This document shows positions 6,925 to 15,665 of a DNA stretch of 40,871 bases, piece after piece. Position numbers and translations under genes: made by a program. Source of the stretch: Arthrobacter sp. RIT-PI-e (GTDB lineage: Bacteria > Actinomycetota > Actinomycetes > Actinomycetales > Micrococcaceae); assembly GCF_001187915.1 (NCBI RefSeq), contig NZ_LGIU01000071.1:1-40871 (forward strand). Reading direction: 5' to 3'. The notes beneath the pieces were generated by a model that searched no databases, was not told the DNA's origin, and saw only the letters and a list, made by a program, of their open reading frames with translations. Numbering within the stretch: position 1 is the first letter of the stretch; every line of letters begins with the position of its first letter.

Positions 6925-7725
6925 GTGACTTCCGATCCTTTCGACCTGGCCCGCGAGGCCGCCGCCACCATCGCCCGGGCCACCGGGGTCGAGCAGCACG
7001 ACACCGCACTGGTGCTCGGTTCGGGCTGGGGTGAGGCGGCCGAGCTGATCGGCGAGACCACCCACACGCTCGACGCCGCCGAGATCCCCGGCTTCTCCGC
7101 CCCCGCGGTGGTGGGACACACCGGCACCATCCGCTCCGTGCTCACCCCGAACGGCAAGCGCGCCCTGGTGCTCGGGGCACGCACCCACTTCTACGAGGGC
7201 AAGGGCGTGCGCGCCGTGGTCCACGGGGTGCGCACCGCTGCTGCCGCAGGGGCGACGACGATGGTCCTCACCAACGGGTGCGGTGGCCTGCAGGAGCAAT
7301 GGGAGCCCGGCACCCCGGTGCTGATCAGCGACCACATCAACCTCACGGCGTCGTCCCCCCTCGAGGGCGGCACGTTCGTGGACCTCACGGACCTCTACTC
7401 CCCCCGCCTCCGGGACCTCGCCCGCACCGTGGACCCCACGCTGGAGGAGGGCGTGTACGCGCAGTTCACCGGACCGCACTACGAGACCCCCGCCGAGGTG
7501 CAGTACGCCAAGCGGATCGGCGCGGACCTCGTGGGCATGTCCACGGCGCTCGAGGCCATCGCCGCCCGGCACGCCGGCATGGAGGTCTTCGGGATCTCCC
7601 TGGTCACCAACCTGGCCGCCGGCATCAGCCCGGTGCCGCTCAGCCACGCCGAGGTGCTCGAGGCCGGGCAGGCCGCCGGGCCGCGGATCTCGAGGCTGCT
7701 CGCGGACATCGTCGCCGCGATCTGA
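6925..7725 (+). CDS. Purine nucleoside phosphorylase (trimeric PunA/DeoD class II type)
   Basis: A 266-residue enzyme that splits purine (deoxy)nucleosides with phosphate to base and (deoxy)ribose-1-phosphate. Family marks are the phosphate loop LGSGWG at the N-terminus, VVGHTGT, the RTHFYEG segment, LTNGCGGL, the [10 protein letters not shown] loop, and [14 protein letters not shown] followed by [10 protein letters not shown] with the base-contacting Asn. Length fits the trimeric mammalian/mycobacterial group, not the hexameric E. coli DeoD. The GTG start has no ribosome binding site and sits just downstream of a -10 box. It heads a plus-strand cassette with the sugar phosphomutase and deoC, forming a pathway from nucleosides to glyceraldehyde-3-phosphate and acetaldehyde. 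A tandem inverted repeat over the promoter suggests substrate-controlled repression. Confidence 0.92.
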   Translation: MTSDPFDLAREAAATIARATGVEQHDTALVLGSGWGEAAELIGETTHTLDAAEIPGFSAPAVVGHTGTIRSVLTPNGKRALVLGARTHFYEGKGVRAVVHGVRTAAAAGATTMVLTNGCGGLQEQWEPGTPVLISDHINLTASSPLEGGTFVDLTDLYSPRLRDLARTVDPTLEEGVYAQFTGPHYETPAEVQYAKRIGADLVGMSTALEAIAARHAGMEVFGISLVTNLAAGISPVPLSHAEVLEAGQAAGPRISRLLADIVAAI

Positions 7726-7790
7726 CCCGACCTCCGCACACCGAACAACCGCTCCACCACCACAGCTCGATCACCACAGTAGGGACCCGC

Positions 7791-9498
7791 ATGAGCACCC
7801 CGGACCTGGCCACCCTCCTCGCCGACGCCGACTCCTGGGCGGGCACCGACCCGGACCCGGTGACCGCCAGGGAGCTCCGCGCGCTCGCCGACCGCGTGCG
7901 CTCCGGCGGCAGTGACGCGGACGCCGCCGAGGAGGACCTGCGGGACCGTTTCTCGGGCCCGCTGGCCTTCGGCACGGCCGGTCTGCGCGCAGCGCTGGGG
8001 GCCGGGCCCAACCGGATGAACCGCGGGGTGGTACGCCGCGCCGCCGCCGGGGGGGCCGCCCCCGCGCCGGCCTCGCCGCCGGCGCCTGCGTGCCCCGCGC
8101 GGGGCCCGCTGCGCCGCCCGCCACAACTCGCGGATCTTCGCCGAGGAGACGGCCGCGATCTTCACCGCGGCGGGCCTCCAGACGTTCCTCATGCCGCGCG
8201 AACTGCCCACCCCGGTGCTCGCCTACGCCGTCCGTACCCTGGCCTGCGAGGTGGGCATCATGGTCACGGCGAGCCACAACCCGCCGCAGGACAACGGGTA
8301 CAAGGTGTACCTGGGCGGGCGCGCCGTGGAGGAGGACGCCCGCGGCGTGCAGATCGTGGCCCCGCACGACGCCGGGATCGCCGCGCACATCGCCGCCACG
8401 GACAGCGTGGACCTGGCGGACGAGGGGTGGAACGTGCTGCCCGGGGCCATCGAGACGGACTACGTCGCCGGGGTCCGCGACCTCGCCGACCCCGCGCGGA
8501 CGGACCGGGACCTGAGGATCGTGCTCACCCCGCTGCACGGGGTGGGCGGGCGCACCGCCCGCGCGGTGCTCACCGGCGCCGGGTTCGACGACGTCACCCT
8601 CGTGGCGCTGCAGGCGGAACCGGACCCCGACTTCCCCACCGTGGCCTTCCCCAACCCGGAGGAACCGGGTGCGCTGGACCTCGCCGTGGAGACGGCGGAG
8701 CAGGTGGGTGCCGACCTCGTGATCGCCAACGACCCCGACGCCGACCGCGTGGCGCTCGCCGCCCGCGAACCCGCCTCCGGGACCTGGCGCATGCTGCGCG
8801 GAGACGAGGTGGGCACCCTCCTCGGGCTGCACCTGGTGGCACGGGGCGGGGACGCACCCGCCGTCTTCGCCAACTCGATCGTCTCCTCCCGCCTGCTCGG
8901 CCGGATCGCCGCGGCGTCCGGCGTCCCCCACGAGCAGACCCTCACCGGGTTCAAGTGGATCGCCCGGGTCCACGGGCTCTCCTTCGGCTACGAGGAGGCC
9001 CTCGGGTACTGCGTGGCACCGGAGCTGGTCCGGGACAAGGACGGCATCTCCGCCGCCCTGCTGCTCGCCGAACTCGCCGCGGCCACGAAGGCCGAGGGCC
9101 GCACGCTCTTCGACCTCCTCGACGACGCCTACCGCACCCACGGCCTCCACGCCTCGGACCAGCTCTCCGTCCGCGTGGATGACCTGGACGTCCTGGGCGA
9201 GCTGATGACGCGGCTGCGGCAGCATCCGCCGTCGTCGTTCGCCGGGTCCGAGCTCACGGTGAGCGAGGACCTCGCGCGGGGGTCCGCTGCACTGCCGCCC
9301 ACGGACGGCCTGCTGTACCTGACGGCGGATCAGACCCGGGTGATCATCCGCCCCAGCGGCACCGAGCCCAAGCTCAAGTGCTACCTCGAGGTGATCGAGC
9401 CGGCGGACCCTGCCGTGTCCCTCGAGGACGCCAGAATCGCCGCGCAGCAGCGGCTGGCCGCGGTGAAGCGCGACGTCGGGGCGGCACTCGGACTCTGA
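7791..9498 (+). pseudogene. Phosphopentomutase/phosphomannomutase-type sugar phosphomutase, frame broken near 8,034-8,122 (probable sequence error)
   Basis: From ATG 7791 the first frame gives MSTPDLATLLADADSWAG and continues to the family motif GTAGLRA, then loses sense near 8,040. In another frame RHNSRIFAEETAAIF follows and the homology runs to the stop at 9498. That part has the catalytic serine loop TASHNP, the metal loop DPDADR and the phosphate loop [10 protein letters not shown]. Total length (about 569 codons) fits the PGM2/PmmB-like alpha-D-phosphohexomutase group. The break lies in an 89-base patch with no A and only four T, where the conserved VGCDARHNS motif should be. Every other part looks intact and typical in codon use, so the true gene is probably whole. 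Between a nucleoside phosphorylase and deoC, the likely job is (deoxy)ribose-1-phosphate to 5-phosphate; a phosphomannomutase role is also possible. Confidence 0.82.
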
Positions 9499-9557
9499 GG
9501 ATCGACGTTGGCAGGTCGGGGAGATCCGCGGCCGGGCGCGCATGGAAGGATGGGAGC

Positions 9558-10238
9558 ATGCCGAACAACGCCTCCCTCGCATCCTTCATCGACCACACCC
9601 TGCTGAAGCCGGACGCCTCGCGCGAGCAGATCCTCACGGTCTGCCGCGAGGCCGTGGAGCACTCCTTCAAGTCCGTCTGCGTGAACCCGGTATGGGTCAG
9701 CACCGTCCGCACCGCGGTCAAGGACACAGGTGTTCTCACCTGCTCGGTGGTCGGCTTCCCGCTCGGCGCCACCACCACCGAGATCAAGGTGCTGGAGGCC
9801 GTGGGCGCGGTGGCCGACGGCGCGGACGAGATCGACATGGTGATCGACATCGCCGCCGCCCGTGCCGGTGACCGTGAGCGGCTGGTCGGGGACATCCGCG
9901 CGGTGGCCGAGGCCGTCCACGAGCAGGGTGCGATCGTGAAGGTGATCATCGAGACCTCCCTGCTCACCGACGAGCAGAAGGTCCTCGCGTGCGAGGCCGC
10001 CGTGGAGGCGGGCGCCGATTTCGTGAAGACCTCCACCGGGTTCAACGGCGGAGGCGCCACCGTGGAGGACGTCGCGCTCATGCGGCGGACCGTGGGCCCG
10101 GACCTCGGCGTCAAGGCCTCCGGCGGTGTCCGCTCGCTCGAGGACGCCCGTGCGATGATCGACGCCGGGGCCACGCGTATCGGTGCGAGCTCCGGAGTCG
10201 CTATCGTTAGGGGTGAACAGGGCGCCGCAGGGTACTGA
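9558..10238 (+). CDS. deoC: Deoxyribose-phosphate aldolase
   Basis: A 226-residue TIM-barrel aldolase that splits 2-deoxyribose-5-phosphate to glyceraldehyde-3-phosphate and acetaldehyde. It shows the opening [26 protein letters not shown], the DEIDMVID segment with the proton-relay Asp, the Schiff-base lysine K157 in VKTSTGF, and the second catalytic lysine K186 in VKASGGVRS. Length matches short bacterial DeoC proteins. ATG 9558 has GGGAG just upstream; the frame is open earlier only through GC bias. It lies 59 bases after the phosphomutase gene and completes the route from purine deoxynucleosides to central carbon metabolism. Confidence 0.95.
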   Translation: MPNNASLASFIDHTLLKPDASREQILTVCREAVEHSFKSVCVNPVWVSTVRTAVKDTGVLTCSVVGFPLGATTTEIKVLEAVGAVADGADEIDMVIDIAAARAGDRERLVGDIRAVAEAVHEQGAIVKVIIETSLLTDEQKVLACEAAVEAGADFVKTSTGFNGGGATVEDVALMRRTVGPDLGVKASGGVRSLEDARAMIDAGATRIGASSGVAIVRGEQGAAGY

Positions 10239-10274
10239 CGGGGCAGCACTCACATCACGTCACGAGGAGATCCA

Positions 10275-10598
10275 ATGTCGCACCAGCCAACGGAGAGCCG
10301 CCGGTCAACCGAGGACCGCGAGCAGCCCCAGGAGCGCCAGCCCAGCCACGCCGGGGAGGGTCACCTCGTCAGCAACCTTCTGTGGTTCGTGCTCATCTTC
10401 GGGATGTTCCTGCTCGGCATCTACCTGCTGACGTTCCTCAGCCTCGAGACCATCTGGCCGATGGGCGCCGTGGTGGTCCTCTCGTTCCTCGCGTTCTTCA
10501 TCCCGCAGGGCATCATGGGCCGCGCGGACACCGGCTACAACCTGGCCAGGGGCAAGCAGACGGACGAGAAGGAGACCTCGGCGGGCGTCAGCTCCTGA
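10275..10598 (+). CDS. Small two-helix membrane protein, unknown function
   Basis: A 107-residue protein: a hydrophilic, charged N-terminus of about 32 residues, two hydrophobic helices at roughly 34-54 and 60-80, and a short polar C-terminus. The start ATG has GAGGAG seven bases upstream. It is 36 bases after deoC and just before a strong terminator, so it is probably the last gene of the nucleoside cassette transcript. I do not recognise a family beyond small actinobacterial membrane proteins, and nothing ties its function to deoC. Confidence 0.75.
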   Translation: MSHQPTESRRSTEDREQPQERQPSHAGEGHLVSNLLWFVLIFGMFLLGIYLLTFLSLETIWPMGAVVVLSFLAFFIPQGIMGRADTGYNLARGKQTDEKETSAGVSS

Positions 10599-10630
10599 TC
10601 CGCTGAGGAAGCACTTCCACCGGACCGGAT

Positions 10631-10677
10631 GGACACACGAAGAGGCCGCCCCGACGGGGCGGCCTCTTCGTGTGTCC
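10631..10677. terminator. Perfect 22-bp hairpin between convergent deoC cassette and mfd
   Basis: Bases 10631-10652 pair without mismatch with 10656-10677, with a 3-base loop. It stands between the plus-strand stop at 10598 and the minus-strand mfd stop at 10683, and should work as a two-way terminator. There is no T-run. Confidence 0.85.
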
Positions 10678-10682
10678 GGGGA

Positions 10683-13600
10683 TCAGGGCGTGAACACGGA
10701 CTCCAGCACGTTCTTGGCCCAGGCCAGGATGTCCGCATCCACCAGATCGCGTCCCCCGATCCGCGCCGTCTTCGGCTTGGGCACCAGCACCGCGTTCAGC
10801 GCCGGCTTCACGGAGGACCCCGGGTACAACCGGTTCAGCCGCAGCTGCTTGGACTCCGGGAGCTCGGCGGGGGCGAACTTGATGAAGTTGCCCTGCAGCG
10901 CCACGTCGGTGAGGCCGAGCGTGCGGGCGGACACCCGGAACCGGGCCACCGCGATCAGGTTCTCCACAGCGGCGGGCGGCTCCCCGTAGCGGTCCTTCAG
11001 CTCCGCCACCACGGCGTCGATCCCCTCGTCCGTGACAGCGGCGGCCAGCTTCCGGTAGGCCTCCAGGCGCAGGCGCTCCCCCGGCACGTAGTCGTGCGGG
11101 AGGTGGGCGTTGACGGGCAGCTCGATCTTCATCTCCGCCGCCTTCTCCTCGGCCTCCCCGCGGAAGCTCGCCACGGCCTCGCCGACCAGGCGGATGTAGA
11201 GGTCGAAGCCCACGCCCTGGATGTGCCCGGACTGCTCCCCGCCCAGCAGGTTGCCCGCACCGCGGATCTCGAGGTCCTTCAGGGCCAGCTGCATCCCGGC
11301 GCCGAGCTCGTTGTGCGCGGCCACGGCCTTCAGCCGCTCGAGGGCCACCTCGCCGAGCGGTTTCTCCGAGGGGTAGAGGAAGTAGGCGTACGCCCGCTCC
11401 CGCCCGCGCCCCACGCGCCCGCGGAGCTGGTGGAGCTGGGAGAGCCCGTAGGAGTCGGCGCGGTCCACGATCAGCGTGTTCGCGTTGGAGATGTCCAGGC
11501 CGGTCTCGATGATCGTGGTGCACACCAGCACGTCGAACCGCTTCTCCCAGAAGTCCACGATGATCTGCTCCAGCCGGGACTCCGTCATCTGCCCGTGCGC
11601 CACGGCCACGCGCGCCTCGGGCACCAGTTCCTTCAGGTGCGCCGCCGTCCTGTCGATCGAGGACACCCGGTTGTGCACGAAGAACACCTGGCCCTCGCGC
11701 ATCAGCTCGCGGCGGATCGCGGCCGAGGCCTGCTTGTCCGTGTACGGGCCCACGTAGGTGAGCACCGGGTGGCGCTCCTCCGGCGGGGTGGCCAGCGTGG
11801 AGGTCTCCCGGATGCCGGTCAGGGACATCTCGAGCGTGCGCGGGATGGGCGTGGCGCTCATGGCGAGCACGTCCACGTTGGTGCGCATCTTCTTCAGCGC
11901 CTCCTTGTGCTCCACGCCGAAGCGCTGCTCCTCGTCCACGATCACGAGCCCCAGGTCCTTGAACGTGGTCTCCTTGGAGAGCAGGCGGTGGGTGCCGATG
12001 ACGACGTCGACCGCGCCCGAGGTGAGCCCCTCCGCCGTCTCGCGGGACTCCTTCGCGGTCTGGAACCGGGAGAGCGCGCGCACGCGCACCGGGAAGCCGG
12101 AGAACCGCTCGGAGAACGTCTCGAAGTGCTGCTGCACCAGCAGGGTGGTGGGCACCAGGACCGCCACCTGCTTGCCGTCCTGCACCGCCTTGAACGCGGC
12201 CCGTACCGCGATCTCGGTCTTGCCGTAGCCCACGTCGCCGGAGACCAGGCGGTCCATGGGGATCTCGCGCTCCATGTCCGCCTTGACCTCGTTGATGGTG
12301 GTCAGCTGGTCCGGCGTCTCGATGTACGGGAAGGCCTCCTCCAGCTCGCGCTGCCAGGGGGTGTCCGGGGCGAACGCGTGGCCGCGGGAGGCCATGCGCG
12401 CCGAGTACAGCCGGATGAGCTCCCCGGCGATCTCCTTGACGGCCTTGCGCGCCTGGCTCTTGGTCTTGCTCCAGTCGGAGCCGCCCATCTTGCTGAGCGC
12501 CGGGGCGTCCCCGCCCACGTAGCGCGTCACCTGGTCCAGCTGGTCCGTGGGCACGAACAGGCGGTCGCCCGGGGCGCCGCGCTTGGACGGCGCGTACTCG
12601 AGCACCAGGTACTCGCGCGTGGTGCGGGTGGGGCCGGCGCCGGTGGAGCGCTGGAGCAGTTCCACGAAGCGGGCCACACCGTGCTGCTCGTGCACCACGA
12701 AGTCGCCCTCCTTCAGCTGCAGGGGGTCCACCGCGTTCCGGCGTCGTGAGGGCATCTTCCGCATGTCCCGGGTGCCGGCGGCACTGGTGCGGCCCAGGAG
12801 GTCGGCCTCGGTGAGCAGACCCAGCTTCAGGCCGTCCACCACGAAGCCACGGCCCGCAGAGCCCGTGGTGATGCCGATGACGCCCGGTTGCGGCGGAGTG
12901 TCCAGGGACTCCACGCGGGAGGACGGGATGTCGTTGTCGGCGAACAGCTCCGCCAGGCGCTGCGCCGGACCGGGGCCCTCGGTGACCACCACGAGGCGCC
13001 ACCGGTCACGCATCCGCCCGCCGATGAACTCCATCATCTCGGCGACGTCGCCCTGGTAGCCGCGCGGTTCGCGGGCGTGCAGGGTGAAGCTGTCCACGTC
13101 CGCCAGCTCCTCGTCGGCGCCGAAGGAGGTGATCCCCCACCACGCCACCGAGTTGGCGAGCGCCGTGGCACGGGTGTCCGTGAGGGAGCGGAAGCTCGCC
13201 TCCTGCAGGTCCGTGCCGAGTCCACTGCCGAGATCCAGCGGTGCGGCACCGCCGTCGGACGCGGTGGACCACGCGGCGGCGAGGAACTCCTCGTTGGGGG
13301 CCGCGAGGTCGTGGGCACGGGCGCGTACCTTCTCGGGCTCGATGACGCCGGCGATCGAGCCCGCCGGGAGCTCCCCGGCGAACGGCACCATGGCGTCCAC
13401 GAGCACCGGTGCGAGGGACTCCATGCCCTCGACGGCGATGCCCCCGGCGATCTTCTCCAGCATCGCGGCCGCCGCGGGCAGCTCCGACTGCAGCTTCGCG
13501 GCACGCGACATGACGCTCGGGGTGATGAGGATCTCGCGGCAGGGCGGCGCGTACAGGGCGGCGGGCGGCTCGTCCGTGGTCAGCGAGCGCTGGTCGGCCA

Positions 13601-14330
13601 CGGCGAACCAGCGCAGCTGGTCCACCTCGTCGCCGAAGAAGTCCACGCGGATGGGGTGGTCCTCCGTGGGCGGGAAGACGTCGATGATCCCGCCGCGCAC
13701 GGCGAACTCCCCGCGGTGCGTGACCATGTCCACGCGGGCGTACGCGGCGTCGGCGAGCGCCGTGACGACGTCGGTGAAGGGAATTTCGTCGCCCACCTTG
13801 AGGGACACGGGCTCGAGGTCGCCGAGGCCGTCGACCAGGGGCTGCACCACGGCGCGGATCGGCGCGGTGATCACCTTCACCGGGGAACCCTCGGGGTGGG
13901 CGAGGCGGCGCAGCACGGAGAGCCGGCGCCCCACGGTGTCCGAGCGCGGGGACAGGCGCTCGTGCGGGAGGGTCTCCCAGCTGGGGAACTCCTCGATGGC
14001 GCTCTCCGGGAGGTAGCTGCGCAGGGCGGCCGCGAGGTCCTCGGCCTCGCGCCCGGTGGCGGTGATCGCGAGGACCACGGGGACGGCGTCGTCCGCGGCC
14101 CGGGTGCCGTTGCCGCCGGTTCCGTTCCCAGAGGCGGCGTTCCCGGCGTTCCCGTTCCCGGCGGTGGGGAGCGCGTCCACCATCTCCGCGAGCAGTGCCG
14201 CCCGCATGCCGGCGGGTGCGCCGATCTGCAGGTCCGCGCTGCGCTGCTCCACAGGGCGTGAGGCGTTGGTGCGTACGCGTGCGTAGGACGCGTCCTCGGC
14301 CAGCGCTGCGCGCAATCCGTTCAGGCTCAT
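10683..14330 (-). CDS. mfd: Transcription-repair coupling factor Mfd
   Basis: A 1,215-residue protein of the usual Mfd length. It removes RNA polymerase stalled at DNA damage and recruits UvrA. In order: a UvrB-like N-terminal module with FPSWETLPHERLSPR, the RNA-polymerase interaction domain beginning DFVVHEQHGVARF, the RecG-like translocase with Walker A GDVGYGKTE (Lys704), DEEQRFGVEHK, ATPIPRTLEMS and the QLRGRVGR motif, and the C-terminal UvrA-masking D7 domain. An insertion of about 22 residues rich in Asn-Gly occurs near residues 57-78 in the N-terminal module and looks like a low-complexity expansion. ATG 14330 is the first start in a homologous N-terminus (MSLNGLRAAL). It is monocistronic, closed by a strong hairpin. 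Confidence 0.97.
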   Translation of the reverse strand: MSLNGLRAALAEDASYARVRTNASRPVEQRSADLQIGAPAGMRAALLAEMVDALPTAGNGNAGNAASGNGTGGNGTRAADDAVPVVLAITATGREAEDLAAALRSYLPESAIEEFPSWETLPHERLSPRSDTVGRRLSVLRRLAHPEGSPVKVITAPIRAVVQPLVDGLGDLEPVSLKVGDEIPFTDVVTALADAAYARVDMVTHRGEFAVRGGIIDVFPPTEDHPIRVDFFGDEVDQLRWFAVADQRSLTTDEPPAALYAPPCREILITPSVMSRAAKLQSELPAAAAMLEKIAGGIAVEGMESLAPVLVDAMVPFAGELPAGSIAGVIEPEKVRARAHDLAAPNEEFLAAAWSTASDGGAAPLDLGSGLGTDLQEASFRSLTDTRATALANSVAWWGITSFGADEELADVDSFTLHAREPRGYQGDVAEMMEFIGGRMRDRWRLVVVTEGPGPAQRLAELFADNDIPSSRVESLDTPPQPGVIGITTGSAGRGFVVDGLKLGLLTEADLLGRTSAAGTRDMRKMPSRRRNAVDPLQLKEGDFVVHEQHGVARFVELLQRSTGAGPTRTTREYLVLEYAPSKRGAPGDRLFVPTDQLDQVTRYVGGDAPALSKMGGSDWSKTKSQARKAVKEIAGELIRLYSARMASRGHAFAPDTPWQRELEEAFPYIETPDQLTTINEVKADMEREIPMDRLVSGDVGYGKTEIAVRAAFKAVQDGKQVAVLVPTTLLVQQHFETFSERFSGFPVRVRALSRFQTAKESRETAEGLTSGAVDVVIGTHRLLSKETTFKDLGLVIVDEEQRFGVEHKEALKKMRTNVDVLAMSATPIPRTLEMSLTGIRETSTLATPPEERHPVLTYVGPYTDKQASAAIRRELMREGQVFFVHNRVSSIDRTAAHLKELVPEARVAVAHGQMTESRLEQIIVDFWEKRFDVLVCTTIIETGLDISNANTLIVDRADSYGLSQLHQLRGRVGRGRERAYAYFLYPSEKPLGEVALERLKAVAAHNELGAGMQLALKDLEIRGAGNLLGGEQSGHIQGVGFDLYIRLVGEAVASFRGEAEEKAAEMKIELPVNAHLPHDYVPGERLRLEAYRKLAAAVTDEGIDAVVAELKDRYGEPPAAVENLIAVARFRVSARTLGLTDVALQGNFIKFAPAELPESKQLRLNRLYPGSSVKPALNAVLVPKPKTARIGGRDLVDADILAWAKNVLESVFTP

Positions 14331-14412
14331 GGTGTTCGAGGCTCCTCAGGCGTGGGTTCCTCCGCCGTCGTCCCCTGCGGCGGGTGGCCGGAGGGACGCG
14401 CGGAGACAGCAC

Positions 14413-14442
14413 AAAAGCCCGGAAAGACGAATCGTCTCCGGG
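14413..14442 (-). terminator. Short hairpin with T-run upstream of mfd, possible attenuator or terminator
   Basis: On the minus strand a stem of two 5-bp segments with a 2-base bulge and a 3-base loop is followed by CTTTTG. This has the form of a small intrinsic terminator. It lies about 85 bases before the mfd start, so it would act on a transcript that starts further upstream, either as an attenuator in an mfd leader or to end an unrecognised RNA. Confidence 0.3.
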
Positions 14443-14796
14443 GTTCTCCCAGCCTAACAACCGCTGCCGACGCTTTGTCCGCCCCCCTGCGCCGGGTGCT
14501 CGGGCGCCGCCGGGGATTGGTGCGCCTCCGGGACGCTCCGGCGGCTGGTGCGACGGCCTGTGCGTGGCGTCCCGGTACGTGCTCCGTCCTGAGGCGCCTG
14601 CCGAAACGTCCGGCTTCCACGGGAGAAGTGCGTGTCGCAGCCCGACACGCCGCGGATCCGGCGCCGTCGCCCAACAAAGCCGTGCGTTTCGGCACCACCC
14701 CGACATCGACGTCGCACTGACCCAGCCCCGACGCCAGCCCCGACACCGCCCTCGCCGGCCCGCCCGCCGTCACGGCTCGGGCAGGAGTGCAGGCCG

Positions 14797-14802
14797 TAGG
14801 AT
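14797..14802 (+). promoter_or_regulatory. Probable -10 element (TAGGAT) for the DUF2505-nhaA group
   Basis: TAGGAT fits TANNNT well and stands 50 bases before the DUF2505 start, in a position that gives a leader of some 44 bases with a strong ribosome binding site. The -35 region is not recognisable. Confidence 0.4.
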
Positions 14803-14852
14803 TACCGAGGACCCCTGCCCCTACCGCCCCGAAGGGCGCCCCCGGAGGAATC

Positions 14853-15350
14853 ATGGCACTGAACGCATCCACCACGCTCCCCTATGACACCGCCACCGTG
14901 CTCGGTGTGCTGACGGACGAGGGCTTCGTGCGGCACATGAGCGAGTACGTGGGCGGCACGCTGGAGTCCCTCACGGTCGACGGCGATCCCGCCGGGGCGT
15001 TCACCGTCACCGCCGTACGCACCCTGCCCACGCAGCGGCTCCCCGAGATGGCGCGGAAGTTCGTGGGTGAGACGCTCTCGGTGACGCAGACGGACCGGTG
15101 GGATGCGCCCGAGGCGGACGGCTCCCGGCGGGCCACGGTGAACATGGCCGTGGCGAACGTGCCGCTCACCGTCACGGCCGTGCAGCGCCTCGTGGCGCAG
15201 GGGACGGACACGGTGGTGGACCTGCAGGGCAACGTGACCTCGTCCATCCCGTTCCTCGGCGGGAAGATCGCCGCCTCTGCGGAGCCCATGATCGGCAAGG
15301 CCCTGAACGTGCAGGGCACCGAGGCGAAGAAGTGGCTCGAGACCCACTGA
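14853..15350 (+). CDS. DUF2505 domain protein (SRPBCC-like fold)
   Basis: A 165-residue cytoplasmic protein. The pattern matches actinobacterial DUF2505 proteins: an opening strand with a helix-rich early part (TATVLGVLTDEGFVRH), a central region with alternating strands, LPEMARKFVGE, and an end GGKIAASAEPMIGKAL. These are predicted to have the START/SRPBCC hydrophobic-pocket fold; no ligand is known. The ATG has a near-perfect GGAGGAA five bases upstream. It is the first gene of a plus-strand run with an SCO4848-family protein, nhaA and a sensor kinase, though nothing links their functions directly. Confidence 0.85.
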   Translation: MALNASTTLPYDTATVLGVLTDEGFVRHMSEYVGGTLESLTVDGDPAGAFTVTAVRTLPTQRLPEMARKFVGETLSVTQTDRWDAPEADGSRRATVNMAVANVPLTVTAVQRLVAQGTDTVVDLQGNVTSSIPFLGGKIAASAEPMIGKALNVQGTEAKKWLETH

Positions 15351-15390
15351 CCTCCCGCACCTCCTCCCGCAGCCCCCGAAAGGACTCCCC

Positions 15391-15612
15391 GTGCAACTCG
15401 CCACTCCCCTGGCCCTGATCCTGATCCTCTCCGGGGTGTGGTCGCTGATCGTCTGGCCGCCGTTCCTCCGCCGGGTGCTGAAGGATCCGCGGGCACGGGA
15501 CGAGAAGGGTGCACCCACGCGCTTCCTCACCGTGCACCTCATGCTCGTCTCGACGTCGATGATCCTCGGAGTCGCGACGCCCGTCATCGGCATCCGCGCC
15601 CTCGTGGCCTGA
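15391..15612 (+). CDS. SCO4848-family small membrane protein
   Basis: A 73-residue protein with two hydrophobic helices (about 5-24 and 49-70) separated by a basic loop, [18 protein letters not shown]. The pattern of [11 protein letters not shown], then a loop, then [23 protein letters not shown] agrees with the SCO4848 family of actinobacterial membrane proteins. The start is GTG with AAAGGA upstream. It lies 40 bases after the DUF2505 gene, a pairing also common in other actinobacteria as far as I recall. Function unknown. Confidence 0.8.
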   Translation: MQLATPLALILILSGVWSLIVWPPFLRRVLKDPRARDEKGAPTRFLTVHLMLVSTSMILGVATPVIGIRALVA

Positions 15613-15665
15613 GCCACCGGCCCCCGCCTCCCCATCCAGGAACCAGGTCCACGAAGGAGCCACCC

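Larger units (their letters stand above)
14331..14852. other. 522-base intergenic region between divergent mfd and the DUF2505 gene
   Basis: No convincing gene. It holds a short hairpin with a T-run on the minus strand near 14,413-14,442, a stretch of mixed composition with lower GC (around 14,400-14,720), and a likely -10 box for the DUF2505 gene at 14,797. Open frames on both strands here have arginine-rich shadow-type products and are not called. Confidence 0.6.

Noticed and set aside
7791-9498. True inactivation of the phosphomutase as a genome-reduction event
   Set aside because: Catalytic loops and codon use are intact on both sides and the damage is confined to one A/T-free patch, which fits an error better.
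10629-12749. 706-codon plus-strand ORF opposite mfd
   Set aside because: Composition is typical of antisense shadow frames in high-GC DNA; mfd homology covers the whole region.
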